From contig JAPWDM010000007.1 in assembly GCA_035578155.1 (NCBI GenBank), forward strand, positions 27,812,413 to 27,876,412: a stretch of DNA of 64,000 nucleotides, written 5' to 3'. Shown here one piece after another: positions 46,440-57,144 of this stretch (position 1 is the first letter of the stretch; each line of letters opens with the position of its first letter). Under the pieces are notes generated by a model that searched no databases, had not been told where the DNA came from, and was given only the letters and a program-made list of their open reading frames with translations. Made by a program: the position numbers and the translations under genes. Source of the stretch: Brachynemurus nebulosus (Eukaryota > Arthropoda > Insecta > Neuroptera > Myrmeleontidae).

Positions 46440-46876
46440 CATTTATGGTAAAGAAATTCAACAAATTTCTTAATTTTTCTCAAAAACTAGTTCACTTAGA
46501 ACAATGTGTCAAAAGCTTTTCTTATGTAATTTTTTATGCTTTTTTCGATGGTGTAAAAAAAAATAAAACATTTTTGAATTTTGGCCAAGTTTTGCAAGAA
46601 ACCATGAAAAATCGCCAAAATCTTAGCTTCTAAAAATCGGACGTGTCTGGTTGACGAACTCCTCCAAGGGTTTGGAACTTATGATCTTTTCATTAAATTT
46701 CGTAAAAATTAGATGCTTTGTTCGAGAGTTATCGCACAGACACATAAATACATCCATATATAACGTCATTTTCGATTTCCCGAGCCCTTAAAACAAATTT
46801 CTATCATAGTCCCGGACTGGGCTCTTGCCATGAGAACCACTGTAATAGCTGAATTTCCCGAATAGAAATTCGCTAA
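46440..46876 (+). mobile_element. Helitron-like family C, copy C6
   Basis: It ends on the + strand in GAATTTCCCGAATAGAAATTC, G and CTAA. It aligns along its length with C4 in the opposite orientation (for example TTTGGAACTTATGAT against the C4 ATATTGGAAGTCCCAAA). The 5' end is degenerate, so the start is approximate. Confidence 0.6.
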
Positions 46877-47199
46877 AAGACCTTGATCATTTTATCTCAG
46901 CGTGTAACAGCTTCATAAAATTTAACGTTTCATCTTGGTTCGTATACAAAGCAAGATATTTATAGCTTAAAAAAAAGCGAAAATTCTTAGAACACGACAA
47001 AACAGATTTACATACATGAAAACTGTACTTAATTGATTTGAATAACCGGTTATAATTTTTTTTTCTGTTAATCGTTCAATCGTTTTTGTTCGATGCTCTT
47101 GTCCCAGTGCCTTAAATCTATTAATCAAAATTTAATTATTCGATACCGCGTAATATAAATAGTCTAAGAGCTGTTTTACGACTTATTTAAAGTGTTTTC
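46877..47199. other. Unassigned AT-rich DNA
   Basis: Nothing recognised. Confidence 0.4.
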
Positions 47200-47612
47200 A
47201 GCCATTCTTTTGTTACGGACGTGACATTTTCATGCCTTTTACACGCCTTCTTATAAGAAAAAAAAATAGAAGTTATTTTTTTCTTATAAATTTTCAGTAG
47301 TAAGCAGATAGACAAATGTGTACACAATATTTGTACTGAATATAAAATACATAACATTATTAGTTTTAATGCTAGAGCAAATAAAGTTTGTGTTACGGAC
47401 GTGACAAACAGGCATTTTGTCACGTCCGTAACACAGCTAACATTAAAACTAATAATGTTATGTATTTTATACTCAGTACAAATATTGTGTACACATTTGT
47501 CTGTCTGCTTAGTATCAAAAATTTATAAGAAAAAAATAACTTCTATTTTTTTTTCTTATAAGAAGGCGTGTAAACGGCATGAAAATGTCACGTCCGTAAC
47601 AAAAGAATGGCT
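47200..47612. repeat. 413-bp near-palindrome with GTTACGGACGTGACA motifs
   Basis: Two arms of about 200 bp are inverted copies. The outer ends read AGCCATTCTTTTGTTACGG. The word GTTACGGACGTGACA occurs four times, near the outer and inner end of each arm. The arms differ by only a few substitutions and a short indel near the centre. The matching minus and plus frames across it are mirror translations, not genes. It is probably a fold-back transposon, although no target duplication is clear. Confidence 0.85.
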
Positions 47613-47848
47613 ATATATGTATGACTTTGAATATTTTTAGGTAATTAATTTTATCTGTCAGTAGGTAACACGTCGGGAGCGAACTAACCTACGACCCTTT
47701 TTCAGGATAAGATTAAAATCTGACCGCGGGAGCGAACTAGAATGCACCGTTTTGACTGCGGGAGATATGTTTCAAAAGAATGGCTGTTTTGGAATACGAA
47801 AAAGCAGTAGAAAAGGAAGGGTCCACCATTTTTAGCGTTTCATAAGTA

Positions 47849-48009
47849 CAGCTCAACCAACATAAGGTTGCCGATCAAGGTTGTACGCGCAGTAGACAAA
47901 CACAACTTCTATCACACCTTTATGTATATATGTAGGTTATATATTTAATTCTTGTTGTCGCACTCTTTCATTTGCGCATCTGACCCGCAACCTTATGTTG
48001 GTTGGGCTG
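47849..48009. mobile_element. TA-flanked MITE (161 bp)
   Basis: CAGCTCAACCAACATAAGG and (inverted right) CAGCCCAACCAACATAAGG are the ends, with TA at 47847-47848 and 48010-48011. Tc1/mariner-like. Confidence 0.82.
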
Positions 48010-48569
48010 TATGTACGACTACGAAAAGCTAATGGGGTAGTGTTGTCTGTCATTCGGCTAATCTGTCAAGCCCCATTCGATTAGTTCCTGAAATGTCAAG
48101 CGCGTTAGTTCTATGAGGGGTCATTTTTAAATTTCATTTACAATCTTGTTAAATAATAAGTTGAAATCGACAGTGTTGTAGAAAATGAAATATTGCTTGC
48201 AGCGATTTAAAAAAAAATAAATAAATAAATTTTTTATCTGGTTGTTGAAAACAAGTCGACTACCATAAACGAAATTTATCATAACATAATCATAACTTAA
48301 ATAATTTTTTTTTTTTGTAATCAGTTTTACTTTCAATTTGTACCTATTGAGTCCAGTTCGAAATAAAATTTGTGACGCAACTGAACTGAAAGTCAATATC
48401 ATATTTTATCAGAAGGTGATAGCAGCACACCTTGCTTCACATTATCTTGACCCTGATTAGATAAATAACACATAATTTACACAAGTAAATATTTATATAA
48501 AAATTTGTAATTCATCCGGGACTCAAAACTTGGCATTCTGTTTCAGACACGTAATTTTCATGAACCAAT

Positions 48570-49021
48570 CAAGGATGTCGGATAATTAATCGATTAATCG
48601 ATTTAGTCGACTAATTTTCTATACATTTAGTCATTTTTTAGTCGACTATTTTAACTTCGACTAAATGACTAATATGATTAATTTTTTTTTTAAATGACTA
48701 AAAGTGACTAATTTATTAACTTTTGTATATCTATTATTTATTAGGCTTCAAAAAAACAAAAACTAAAAATTTATTTATTTGTATAATTTTTCACGTTTAT
48801 GTGACTAATACATTGTGATACGTGATTCACATTTTTCTCTTAAAAAATATATTAAAATTCAGTAATTAAATTCAAAAGAGAACATCGTTTTTGAAAGAGT
48901 TACATAGGTTACACTCTTTAAAAAATTCGACTAAAAATTTAGTCGATTAGTCGACTACGGTTCGCTCGATATTTTCGACTAATGACTAATTTTGTCTAAA
49001 AAACAACTTTCGACATCACTA
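48570..49021. mobile_element. hAT-type MITE, TCGATTAATCGA family, copy B5
   Basis: The left end is worn (CAAGGATGTCGG for TAGTGATGTCGG) and the right end is CGACATCACTA. Flanking 8-mers GAACCAAT (48562-48569) and GAACCAAC (49022-49029) match at 7 of 8. Confidence 0.8.
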
Positions 49022-49493
49022 GAACCAACCAATAACAAATTAAAATTTTTTTTTAATGTTATAAACGTGGATTTGGAAAATCCACAGATCTGACCTAAAA
49101 AGAATCCAAGTTTATTTACACGAAACAGCGTAAAATTTTATATTTGTTTCACTAAATTAGTGTCATTTAAAACTGGTTACGGTCATATTATCAAATTTAA
49201 TCTTCTTAGAATTTTATTCATGAGAGGAAATTAAATAATTATTATTTATATTGACCACTATCCATTCGTTAGCTTATATCCTTTACGCAACTGGTAATTG
49301 TCATTAATTTTGGCAATCTAAATTGAGTGAAAATCATTATTGAATAATAAGACACGTTGAAAATAGTTAAAGTCGTATTTGCGCAAATAGTATTCCGTAC
49401 AGTAAAAACCTGTGGTAAAAACAATCCAAAAAGAGAAATTGTCTTTTTACACCGTGAAAAATATACTTTGTGGAAAAATATTTTCTCTAAAAG

Positions 49494-49650
49494 GAAATAA
49501 ACAATTAAATTGTTTATAACAATTATATTATGTTTACAACAATTATTTGCGACAGTTATATAGAAATAAATAATTAAATTGTTTATAACAATTATATTAT
49601 GTTTACAAGAATTATTTACATTTATAATGAAATAAACAATTAAACAGAGC
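49494..49650. repeat. Tandem repeat, period 66-69 bp
   Basis: GAAATAAACAATTAAATTG and TTTATAACAATTATATTATG repeat at 49494 and 49563, with a partial third unit at 49629. A minus-strand frame across it is low complexity. Confidence 0.8.
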
Positions 49651-50911
49651 CTGATTTCAAAGAAGATTTCTTTAGAAACCTTCTTTGAAACCAACCTCTT
49701 AGGTCAGAATGCGTTAAAATACTATACACTAAAATGCATTTTTTATCATAACTGCTGATCCCATCATGGTCCCACATTAAAATTTTTATGATGCATTCCC
49801 CAAGTCACTATTATAAATATATATTATTTTCACAATTTTCAAAAAACACTATCTCAAAAAAATTTTCAAAAACAAGTTTTGAGGCTTTCCAAAAAAAAAT
49901 ATTTTCTCCGAAAGGTGTTCAAGATTAGTATCAAATTAAAGCCCATTAATTTCTCTTTAAAATGAGCAGTCATACAACTCTCTAGGACCTATAGAACTGA
50001 AATTAGAACATTTTATAGTGCTGGGATTGAGTAACAAAAAAGGGTATTTTGCAATTTTCAAAAGTATATAACTCAAAAACTATAAGAGTTAAAATTTTTT
50101 TTAAAATTATATTTGAATTCAGGATGTTAAAGAGTATAATTAACGAAAGTTTCAAAAAAATCTGTCATAGTCAGGTTGAGTGCCTTGTTGTAGATCGTGG
50201 CTTCAAATTTTGTAAAATCCTGTTCTGCCTCACTAGGGCAGAGAGGCGGCGTGTATTGACGCAAATAAGAGTTCATTCAGTTTCGTTTCTGAACCATTTT
50301 TGAAGTTTATTATTTAACATTAGATTGCATGAAAGAATTACTCAATACGAAAAAAAGATGTAAATTTTTTTTGTTATTAAAATACATATTAAGTGATATT
50401 ACATAAACATTCTTTATTAAAAAGTGAAATGATGTGTTAATATCATATAATACTTAAAAGTAGCTGATTTTGTTGATAATACAAACAGAGTGCAGCCGTT
50501 CAGCGTGTTATTTAAGACCAATCACTCGACTTACGACACATAAAACGAATTGTCAATATTGGGTGAAAGTAATATATTATTAAAAACACAGCAACGACTG
50601 ATTACACTCTTTTTAGGGTTCCGAAGAAACATTTCGGAACCCTTATAGATCTCAATTAATACATAAAACAATTTTTTTCCTTAACTTCTTGAAGTATTTT
50701 TCCGTTTTCGACCATATCAATCATTGAAGTTGAAGTTCCTTTTTTTTCATTTTTACGCTCCATTTACGAAAATTAAGCCTCAGAGCAGTAAAATCAGGTG
50801 ATTAAACTGTCGGAAGATAAGTAGTCAAATTTTTGAAAATTCAAAAAGTAATTAAAAGTAGCGAAAATGATCCCCAATAAATGAAATTTTGTATTGAGAT
50901 ACCTCAGTTAA
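49651..50911. other. Unassigned DNA with one hairpin
   Basis: AGGGTTCCGAA and TTCGGAACCCT (50617-50646) form a perfect small hairpin, a shape seen at the ends of many insect MITEs, but no partner end was found. No gene was seen. Confidence 0.4.
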
Positions 50912-50945
50912 ATTAAAAATCACAAAGTGATTGAAAAAATTATCC

Positions 50946-51017
50946 GGATCGGCCGGGAATCGAACCCAGGATCTCCTGGTAACTAGCCAGGTGTGCTATC
51001 CATTACACCATCGATCC
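50946..51017 (-). repeat. tRNA-like sequence, family S2, copy a
   Basis: On the minus strand it starts GGATCGATGGTGTAATGG (A-box-like), has CCTGG-CTAGTTA-CCAGG as an anticodon arm and GGTTCGATTCC as a perfect B box, and ends GATCC. The acceptor ends pair. The loop triplet would be AGT (Thr), but U at position 37 is abnormal. It is probably a tRNA-derived repeat head. Confidence 0.6.
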
Positions 51018-51339
51018 TTTGCTCGACAGGCGCCCGATACAGACAACATTCAGTCACCTATGTGTACGTACTCTCTATAATGCGAGAAGCAGTTACAACT
51101 TTTCAATTTCAAATATTATCGAGTGCTTGTGAAACACTACTACGTATGACAGACTTTTGTCTGCATTTAAAACACACGTAGTATTCATATGTTCACTGAT
51201 CGTTCAGTTAAACTGAAACTTTAAGCACTCGACTTCCTTTGATTAACATGACCAAAAACCACATATGTAAATTAAAAATCACAAAGTGATTGAAAAAATT
51301 ATCCGGAATGTTGTCTGTATGGCGCGCCTGTCGAGCAAA

Positions 51340-51411
51340 GGATCCATGGTGTAATGGATAGCACACCTGGCTAATTACCAGAAGATTCTGGGTTCGATTC
51401 CCTGCCGATCC
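51340..51411 (+). repeat. tRNA-like sequence, family S2, copy b
   Basis: GGATCCATGGTGTAATGGAT start and GGTTCGATTCC B box. Its anticodon-arm stem is damaged compared with copy a (CTAATTACCAGAAG), which speaks against a working tRNA. Confidence 0.6.
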
Positions 51412-51629
51412 GGATAATTTTTTCATTCACTTTATGATTTTTAATTTACATATGTGGTTTTTGATCATGTTAACCAAAGGAAATCGAGTGCTTAAAGTTT
51501 CAGTTGAACTGAACGATAAGTGAACATATGAATACTACGTGTGTTTTAAATGCAGACAAAAGTAGTGGTGTTAATCATACGTAGTAGTGTTTCACAAGCA
51601 CTCGATAATATTTGAAATTGAAAATACCT

Positions 51630-52180
51630 CAGTTAGAAAATATCCTTTAAAAATTGGGGGAAATGCTGAGAAATAGATAAAATATTTGGTTTTTCTAAAG
51701 TAACTCGTGATTCCCCATACCCTACCATGCGGAATATCCTTAGAAAAATTTTTTCCAGTGAAATTGAGATTTCTGAAACCACTTTTCATTTTAATAATAA
51801 GCTTTACAAGTGTACTTAAGTGCCCTAAGCTCGAAAACTATGAAAACTCTAATCACTGAGGAAGCCTGAATGAATGCGTGTCCGACACGCACTTGATGGA
51901 TTATTTCCAGTTGCTTAAAATAGCATTACACTATCAGTTTCATTATATTTTCAACTTTCCGAGATGGACAATCAGTTGATACAACGCAAAAAAATTAATT
52001 AATTTTTTTTAATTTACTAATACTGAAAAAATCATTCGGTTTTAATTAAATATTTGCATTGGTTAATTGAAAAAGGTTTGGCGCACAAGAACGCGCCATT
52101 TAAGGGAGAATATCTGCTGGCGAAATATTAAAAATTTGATTTTGTGGTTTTTTCATTTTTTTTTTTTTTTGATGTGTAGA
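51630..52180. other. Unassigned DNA
   Basis: TTTAAGGGAGAATATC near 52100 faintly resembles the 17989 MITE end. Nothing else was recognised. Confidence 0.35.
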
Positions 52181-52183
52181 GTA

Positions 52184-52423
52184 ACGTAAAAGCCCCCATT
52201 ATGGAACGGTATCTAATACTGGAACAGTTTTGAAATTTACATATTAGTGAAGTTATTTCGGAAAGAAACGTCTAATAACAAAAATGATTATTAATAGAAT
52301 GATTGTTTTTCAATTTAAATTCACCTCGCATTTAATGTTTCCTTGCTTAATTAAAAAAATAAATATGTAAATGTCAAAACTGTTCCAGTATTATATACTG
52401 TTCCATAATGGGGGCTTTTATGT
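52184..52423. mobile_element. TA-flanked MITE family E, short palindromic copy
   Basis: ACGTAAAAGCCCCCATTATG and (inverted right) ACATAAAAGCCCCCATTATG between TA (52182-52183) and TA (52424-52425). The arms extend inward through ACTGGAACAGTTTTGA, so almost the whole 240 bp can fold. Confidence 0.8.
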
Positions 52424-52425
52424 TA

Positions 52426-52754
52426 GTCAAATTTTATATTGACATTATTATAAACTGAAATACAAAAATTTTGAGAGGTAGCAAATGTAGCAAAAAAAAA
52501 AAAATAAAATAAAATAAAATGAAATGGATCCGTTATTTTCGTTTGTACTATACGTATACCAAGTTTCACCAAAATCGAGACTTGACACCAAAGAACCTTT
52601 CTAACAATACAATCTTTTTTTAAAATTGAATTATTTTGTATTAAAATTAATGTAAAATTACAAAAACACATAATTAAAAGAGGACTAAAATGTTTAAAAA
52701 TAATTTTTAATAAAATATTATATTTATTGAAAATTTTTACTCACATTTTTCTTT
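52426..52754. other. Unassigned DNA
   Basis: AAAAT repeat near 52498-52520. Otherwise unremarkable. Confidence 0.4.
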
Positions 52755-52954
52755 TTTTCAATTTCAAATACCATCGAGTGCTTGTGAAACATTACTACGT
52801 ATGACAAATTTTTGTTTGCATTTAAACACACGCAGTATTAATATGTTCACTTATCGTTCAGCTAAACTGAAACTTTAAGCACTCGATTTCTTTGGTTAGT
52901 TTGACCAAAATCCAAATGTAAATTAAAAATCACAAAGTGGTTGAAATATTATCC

Positions 52955-53026
52955 GGATCGGCCGGGAATCGAACCAAGGATTTCCCGGTAACTAGCCAGG
53001 TGTCTTCGTCATTAGACCAACGATCC
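52955..53026 (-). repeat. tRNA-like sequence, family S2, copy c
   Basis: Same 72-nt tRNA-like layout as copy a. Its B box is intact except for one change (TTGGTTCGATTCC), and the D-arm has ATGACGAAGACACC in place of ATGGATAGCACACC. Confidence 0.6.
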
Positions 53027-53398
53027 TGTGTTCGACAACCACCCGAGCCAGACAATCATTCAACCACTTATGTATATTCGTACTCTCTCTAATGCGAAAA
53101 CAGTTATAATTTTTCAATTCCAAATATCATTGAGTGCTTGTGAAACATTACTACGTATGACAAACTTTTGTTTGCATTTAAACACACGCAGTATTCATAT
53201 GTTCACTTATCGTTCAGCTAAACTGAAACTTCAAGCACTCGATTTCTTTGGTTAGTATGACCAAAATCCAAATGTACATTAAAAATCACAAAGTGATTGA
53301 AAAATTATCCGGGTCGGTAACTGTTTCTCGCATTAGAGAGAGTACCAATACATATAAATGGTTGAATGATTGTCTGGCTCGGGTGGCTGTTGAACACA

Positions 53399-53470
53399 GG
53401 ATCGTTGATCTAATGGCGAAGACACCTGGCTAGTTACCGGGAGATCTTGGGTTCGATTCCTGGCCGATCC
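53399..53470 (+). repeat. tRNA-like sequence, family S2, copy d
   Basis: GGATCGTTGATCTAATGG start, CTGGCTAGTTACCGG arm, GGTTCGATTCC B box and CCGATCC end. It forms the right arm of fold-back locus 2. Confidence 0.6.
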
Positions 53471-53505
53471 CGATAATTTTTCAATCACTTTGTGATTTTT
53501 AATTC

Positions 53506-54191
53506 ACATTTTTCTTAAGAAAATACCCCACTAAAGACGCCATATCATGATCATATTAAAGGTGTCCAGCAGGTGGCAGTTTTGTTTGTTTCCAGTTAAA
53601 TAAAATATTCGGTTGAAAAAAATTATCCAAGCGTTAATTCCCTTAAATTTTAAGTAAAATTTATTTGTCACGGCCAAAATATCAAAAACAAAAATTTCTA
53701 ATTAATAATATTTATATTAAACAATACACAACTAACAATATTATCTATAATTAAAAAAGAAAATAGTTATTAATAAATGTAAATTTTTTTTCTTTAATAA
53801 TCATTTTCGCTCATTTCATAAATTTCTCTTAAATTTATTCTAAAATTGGTTTGCTCTGTTAAATTTATAAGAAAACAAGTTCATGATATAAGTGAATTAA
53901 TTGGTTTGTACACTACCGTTACATAATTTTGATCAGTGTTTGTTTTTCTTAGATATTAATTTATTGACATAAAAGGATAGATGATATAATTTCTCAAACA
54001 CGAATTTAACAGAAAATAAATTTAAGTAAAAAAAAAGTTTTTAAATCAAGCTTTTATTTGAAAATTGTCTAAAAAGTGGAAAATAAATTTAAATAAAAAA
54101 AAAAAAGTTCATACACTTTGATGGGCATTTCTTAAGAAAACAATTTTTAAAAATCGCACCAAAATAGACTGCTTAAAAACAGTTTTTGCTG
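53506..54191. other. Unassigned AT-rich DNA
   Basis: No gene or bounded element. Confidence 0.45.
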
Positions 54192-54193
54192 TA

Positions 54194-54740
54194 ACGTAAA
54201 AGCCCCTATACTCGAACGCGATTCAATACTCGAACAGATTTGATATATTTATCGGTTTTTTTTTTCAGAAATAACTTCATTAACACTATGAAGCCCGAGC
54301 ACTTTCACAGTAAATTTCCCGGAAACCGACAATATCTTTAAAGAAACTTTATATAAACAAATACATAAAATGATTCAACAAGTACATATATTTGACATTC
54401 AGACACATTCAAATCAATTAGAGAATTACAGAAAGTTTAGATAACAAACTGGTAAAAATAAATAAAAAAAACAAATAGGTAGTTACTTATTATTAGTTTT
54501 TATATTGTTTATTTTAAAATTTTTTATAGAAACCAAGAGAGTAGTGTGTGTTGGTGTTTGTGTGAGTTGAGTATATACACATGAGTGTGGTAACATCGCA
54601 CACATACATAATGCGTAATCAATTAATCATTGATCGCGATCGGCTTCTTCAGTTGAAGCCGTGGGACTGAAAGTGTTAATATATAAAATATCAAAACTGT
54701 TTAAGTATTGAATCGCGTTCGAGTGTAGGGGCTTTTACCC
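54194..54740. mobile_element. TA-flanked MITE family E, palindromic copy E5, with nested piggyBac MITE
   Basis: ACGTAAAAGCCCCTA and (inverted right) GGGTAAAAGCCCCTA lie between TA (54192-54193) and TA (54741-54742). The centre is interrupted at 54294-54675 by F2. Without it the arms pair through ATTCAATACTCGAACAG. Confidence 0.8.
54294..54675. mobile_element. piggyBac-like MITE family F, copy F2
   Basis: CACTATGAAGCCCGAGCACT at the left and GGGACTGAAAGTG at the right, between TTAA at 54290-54293 and 54676-54679. The interior matches F1 in part. The E-family sister copies carry a single TTAA at this point (CTTCATTAATATATAAA), so target and duplication are confirmed. Confidence 0.88.
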
Positions 54741-54742
54741 TA

Positions 54743-55795
54743 TATAAAATTGGTTACCGAAATTAATTTTTTCGCTAATATCTTCTGCTATTTGTTAGAT
54801 CATTCTATTATTTTATAAACATCCGTATACATAGAATAGTTGTGACAGTAGTGTAAGTGTTAAAATTCGACTTACATGCGTAGATTTTGTACGCAGTGTG
54901 TATTTATTAAGTACACTTAAGTATAATCAAACTACATATGCACTTGTTTTAGCAATAAGTGGTGATTACACATTAATTATAATTTTACTGATAATTACAT
55001 ACTTAAGAATAAATATTATCATACGTAATTAAATTAGATTTTTCGTTGTATGTTAAGTCAAAACTATATTTTTTGTATGTTTGTTTTCATCCCATTTCTG
55101 AACTTTCTTTGGATCTCAAACGTTCTTCAAGTTTTTATTTCCGGTAGTAAAAATTTTGTGAACTTTCTCCATTTTTAAAATAGTTTTTATAATTACTCTA
55201 AAACTTTCTTTGTACTAAAAATTTCTAATTCGTCCAATTAAAATCGATAATTATTTTAGTAAAAATATCTTTGTAGGAGTTCAATTTCAATTATTTTTAA
55301 ACCAGAATAAATTTTCTAAAAACACGTCAGAACCGAACGCAAATAAAAACTTGGGTTTTCCATGCGTTTATATTTATCTATAGACGTTTTATACGGAAAT
55401 AGATCGACTTGTACGTGGGCACATGTGCTCCAGCAAGTGTTTCGTGTGGCCCAACCACAACGATATCACGTAATACGTATATAAATTTAAAGAGACTAAA
55501 GAATTAAAAATCATATTTTATATATATTGAAGCAGCTGTTTCATTTTCGTTTACAAATGTTACCCTTGAACCACTAACTAAAAATCTTATATAATTATTA
55601 TAATACACACAAAAAAAGCAGATTGAACATTTGTTGATAATATCCGTTTTATTAAGAATTTTTATTTACGTAATCATAAAAGAATTCTTTTGTCGAAATT
55701 GAACGTTACTAAATGGTTGTACTTTGAAATCAACCGTACTCAAAAAATTCGAATTTCAAATAATTTATGAATCACCATTTTTAACGCTAGAGTAT
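54743..55795. other. Unassigned AT-rich DNA
   Basis: No gene or bounded element. Confidence 0.45.
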
Positions 55796-55940
55796 AAACG
55801 TTAGCGTAAGGTGTACCGCAGGGAGTAGTCGTTGGTCCCATACTATTCATCTTATTTTAAAATCGATACAAGGAAGAATGTGATGAAAAAGTAAAGAATA
55901 TTATTGTGGTATCTTCGAATTCGGATACGTGCATATTTTA
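55796..55940 (+). pseudogene. Non-LTR retrotransposon reverse transcriptase remnant
   Basis: From 55810 the + frame reads GVPQGVVVGPILFILF and then a stop (55858-55860). GVPQGSxLGPxLFxLY is the highly conserved fingers-palm motif of reverse transcriptases from Jockey/CR1/R1-type LINEs. In the same frame, SSNSDT near 55915 stands where the catalytic FADDT motif would follow, with the aspartates lost. No further RT, endonuclease or 3' tail was seen. It is a short, dead fragment. Confidence 0.75.
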
Positions 55941-56348
55941 AACCTGCAGTAAAAGGTAAAAAAGCAACTTATTAAGTGATTGGTTTAATTTAGAACAAAA
56001 AAGACAATAGCGGGTGTTTTTTTTCACCTCCATAATCGGCTTCCTCATTTTTTGTATTGTATATAATAAATTTGTCAACAGAAGATACAATAGAACATAA
56101 AAAATATTATTATTCTGGTATTGATTGCTTATTTCTACCTCCATTGACACCATTTAGCACAAGTATTGTTCTACGCAAAATTAAATTGACACAGTTTTAT
56201 GTGAAAAGTTAAATGTAATAAATGCTAAGAAAATTTTAGTGTTCTAGTTTGTCTGTCTGTACGTAATTTTCTCACTAGTGAACGAATTTTTTTCCGGTTT
56301 TCACTACTGGATAGAGTGATTCAGTGAAATCGGGAAAATCAGTCGTTA
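55941..56348. other. Unassigned DNA
   Basis: No gene or bounded element. Confidence 0.4.
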
Positions 56349-56356
56349 GATTATAG

Positions 56357-56533
56357 CAGGAGCGAGATACATCATACTTCTACAAAAGATATTCATTTTA
56401 TAATGACCAAGGTAGTGAAAATCAATATATTAAAAAAATACATATATGGGAACACATAATTTTATATGCGGCCCGCGGAGTTATGATGAGCTTGCAAAGT
56501 GGCCCGCAAGATCATTTGGGTTGGTCATCCCTG
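56357..56533. mobile_element. Short hAT-type element (177 bp)
   Basis: CAGGAGCGAGATAC and (inverted right) CAGGGATGACCAACC, with 8-mers GATTATAG (56349-56356) and GATTACAG (56534-56541). The right part (GCGGCCCGCGG, GTGGCCCGCAAGATC) has the GGCCCGC wording of many hAT MITEs. A 75-codon frame starting inside it is not a gene. Confidence 0.7.
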
Positions 56534-56690
56534 GATTACAGTATACTACAGTATTTTGGACTGGGTCGTAGAGCCGAGACTACAAATTTTATTGTTTTTA
56601 TCAATTATCATAAACTGTCAACATATTTTTAATCTTTTTTTTTTTAGTTTTTTTCAGTTTTATTATCATCTGTATCTTATTGTATATGTA

Positions 56691-57142
56691 CCGTGTGAGT
56701 TTTTTGAGAGTTGCCATTTAAATTAAGCCAAACCGTTGATTTAATAGCAAAATTGTTCAAATAAGAGTTGTAGATATCGACAGGGGAAACCGATTCCTAT
56801 AGTCAGGAGCTTTGTAGCTCTTTGGTTTTGGAGCTATGATACAAACTTATAGATTTTTAAATGAGACAATATATTAATTTTTCAATAAAACTGATGTAAT
56901 GCATTAATCAACAACATAAATGGAAAAAAAATAATTTTTTACACAAGTTTAATTTTTTAATTTTTCTTTAATTTATCAGTTAGGCGGTAAAAATATGCAT
57001 ATGTACTTGAAGCTACTTCAACCGATAGCGTTCTGGTTGGTTACATTTCTGTTACATCCAAGAAAAGAACCTTTTCCAGTACCATTTCTATCATACAAAT
57101 TTGACTGTAATAAAAATGGCAACTTTCAAAAAACTCACATGG
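56691..57142. mobile_element. TA-flanked MITE family D, inverted copy D3
   Basis: CCGTGTGAGTTTTTTGAGAG and TTTCAAAAAACTCACATGG between TA (56689-56690) and TA (57143-57144). It is in reverse orientation to D1 and D2. Confidence 0.82.
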
Positions 57143-57144
57143 TA

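Larger units (their letters stand above)
50912..51627. repeat. tRNA-containing fold-back repeat, locus 1
   Basis: Inverted arms (about 50912-51047 and 51309-51440) each contain a 72-nt tRNA-like sequence, followed by GATAATTTTTTCAATCACTT-type sequence. Between them, and again after 51440, lies the tail unit with CGAGTGCTT ... AAGCACTCGA. The same architecture recurs at 52755-53505. Confidence 0.7.
52755..53505. repeat. tRNA-containing fold-back repeat, locus 2
   Basis: Inverted arms of about 190 bp (52921-53112 and 53317-53505) contain tRNA-like copies c and d and a shared leader (TGTCTGGCTCGGGTGG). The spacer carries another tail unit. Layout and sequence parallel locus 1, 1.8 kb away. Confidence 0.7.

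Noticed and set aside
47187..47640. Two similar frames on opposite strands that look like a duplicated gene pair
   Set aside because: They are mirror translations of the two arms of the 413-bp palindrome.
49269..49694. 141-codon minus frame
   Set aside because: Most of it translates the 66-69 bp tandem repeat, and composition is not protein-like.
50946..53470. Four tRNA-like sequences as functional tRNA-Thr genes
   Set aside because: Abnormal base at position 37, damaged stems in some copies and shared repeat flanks indicate tRNA-derived repeats.
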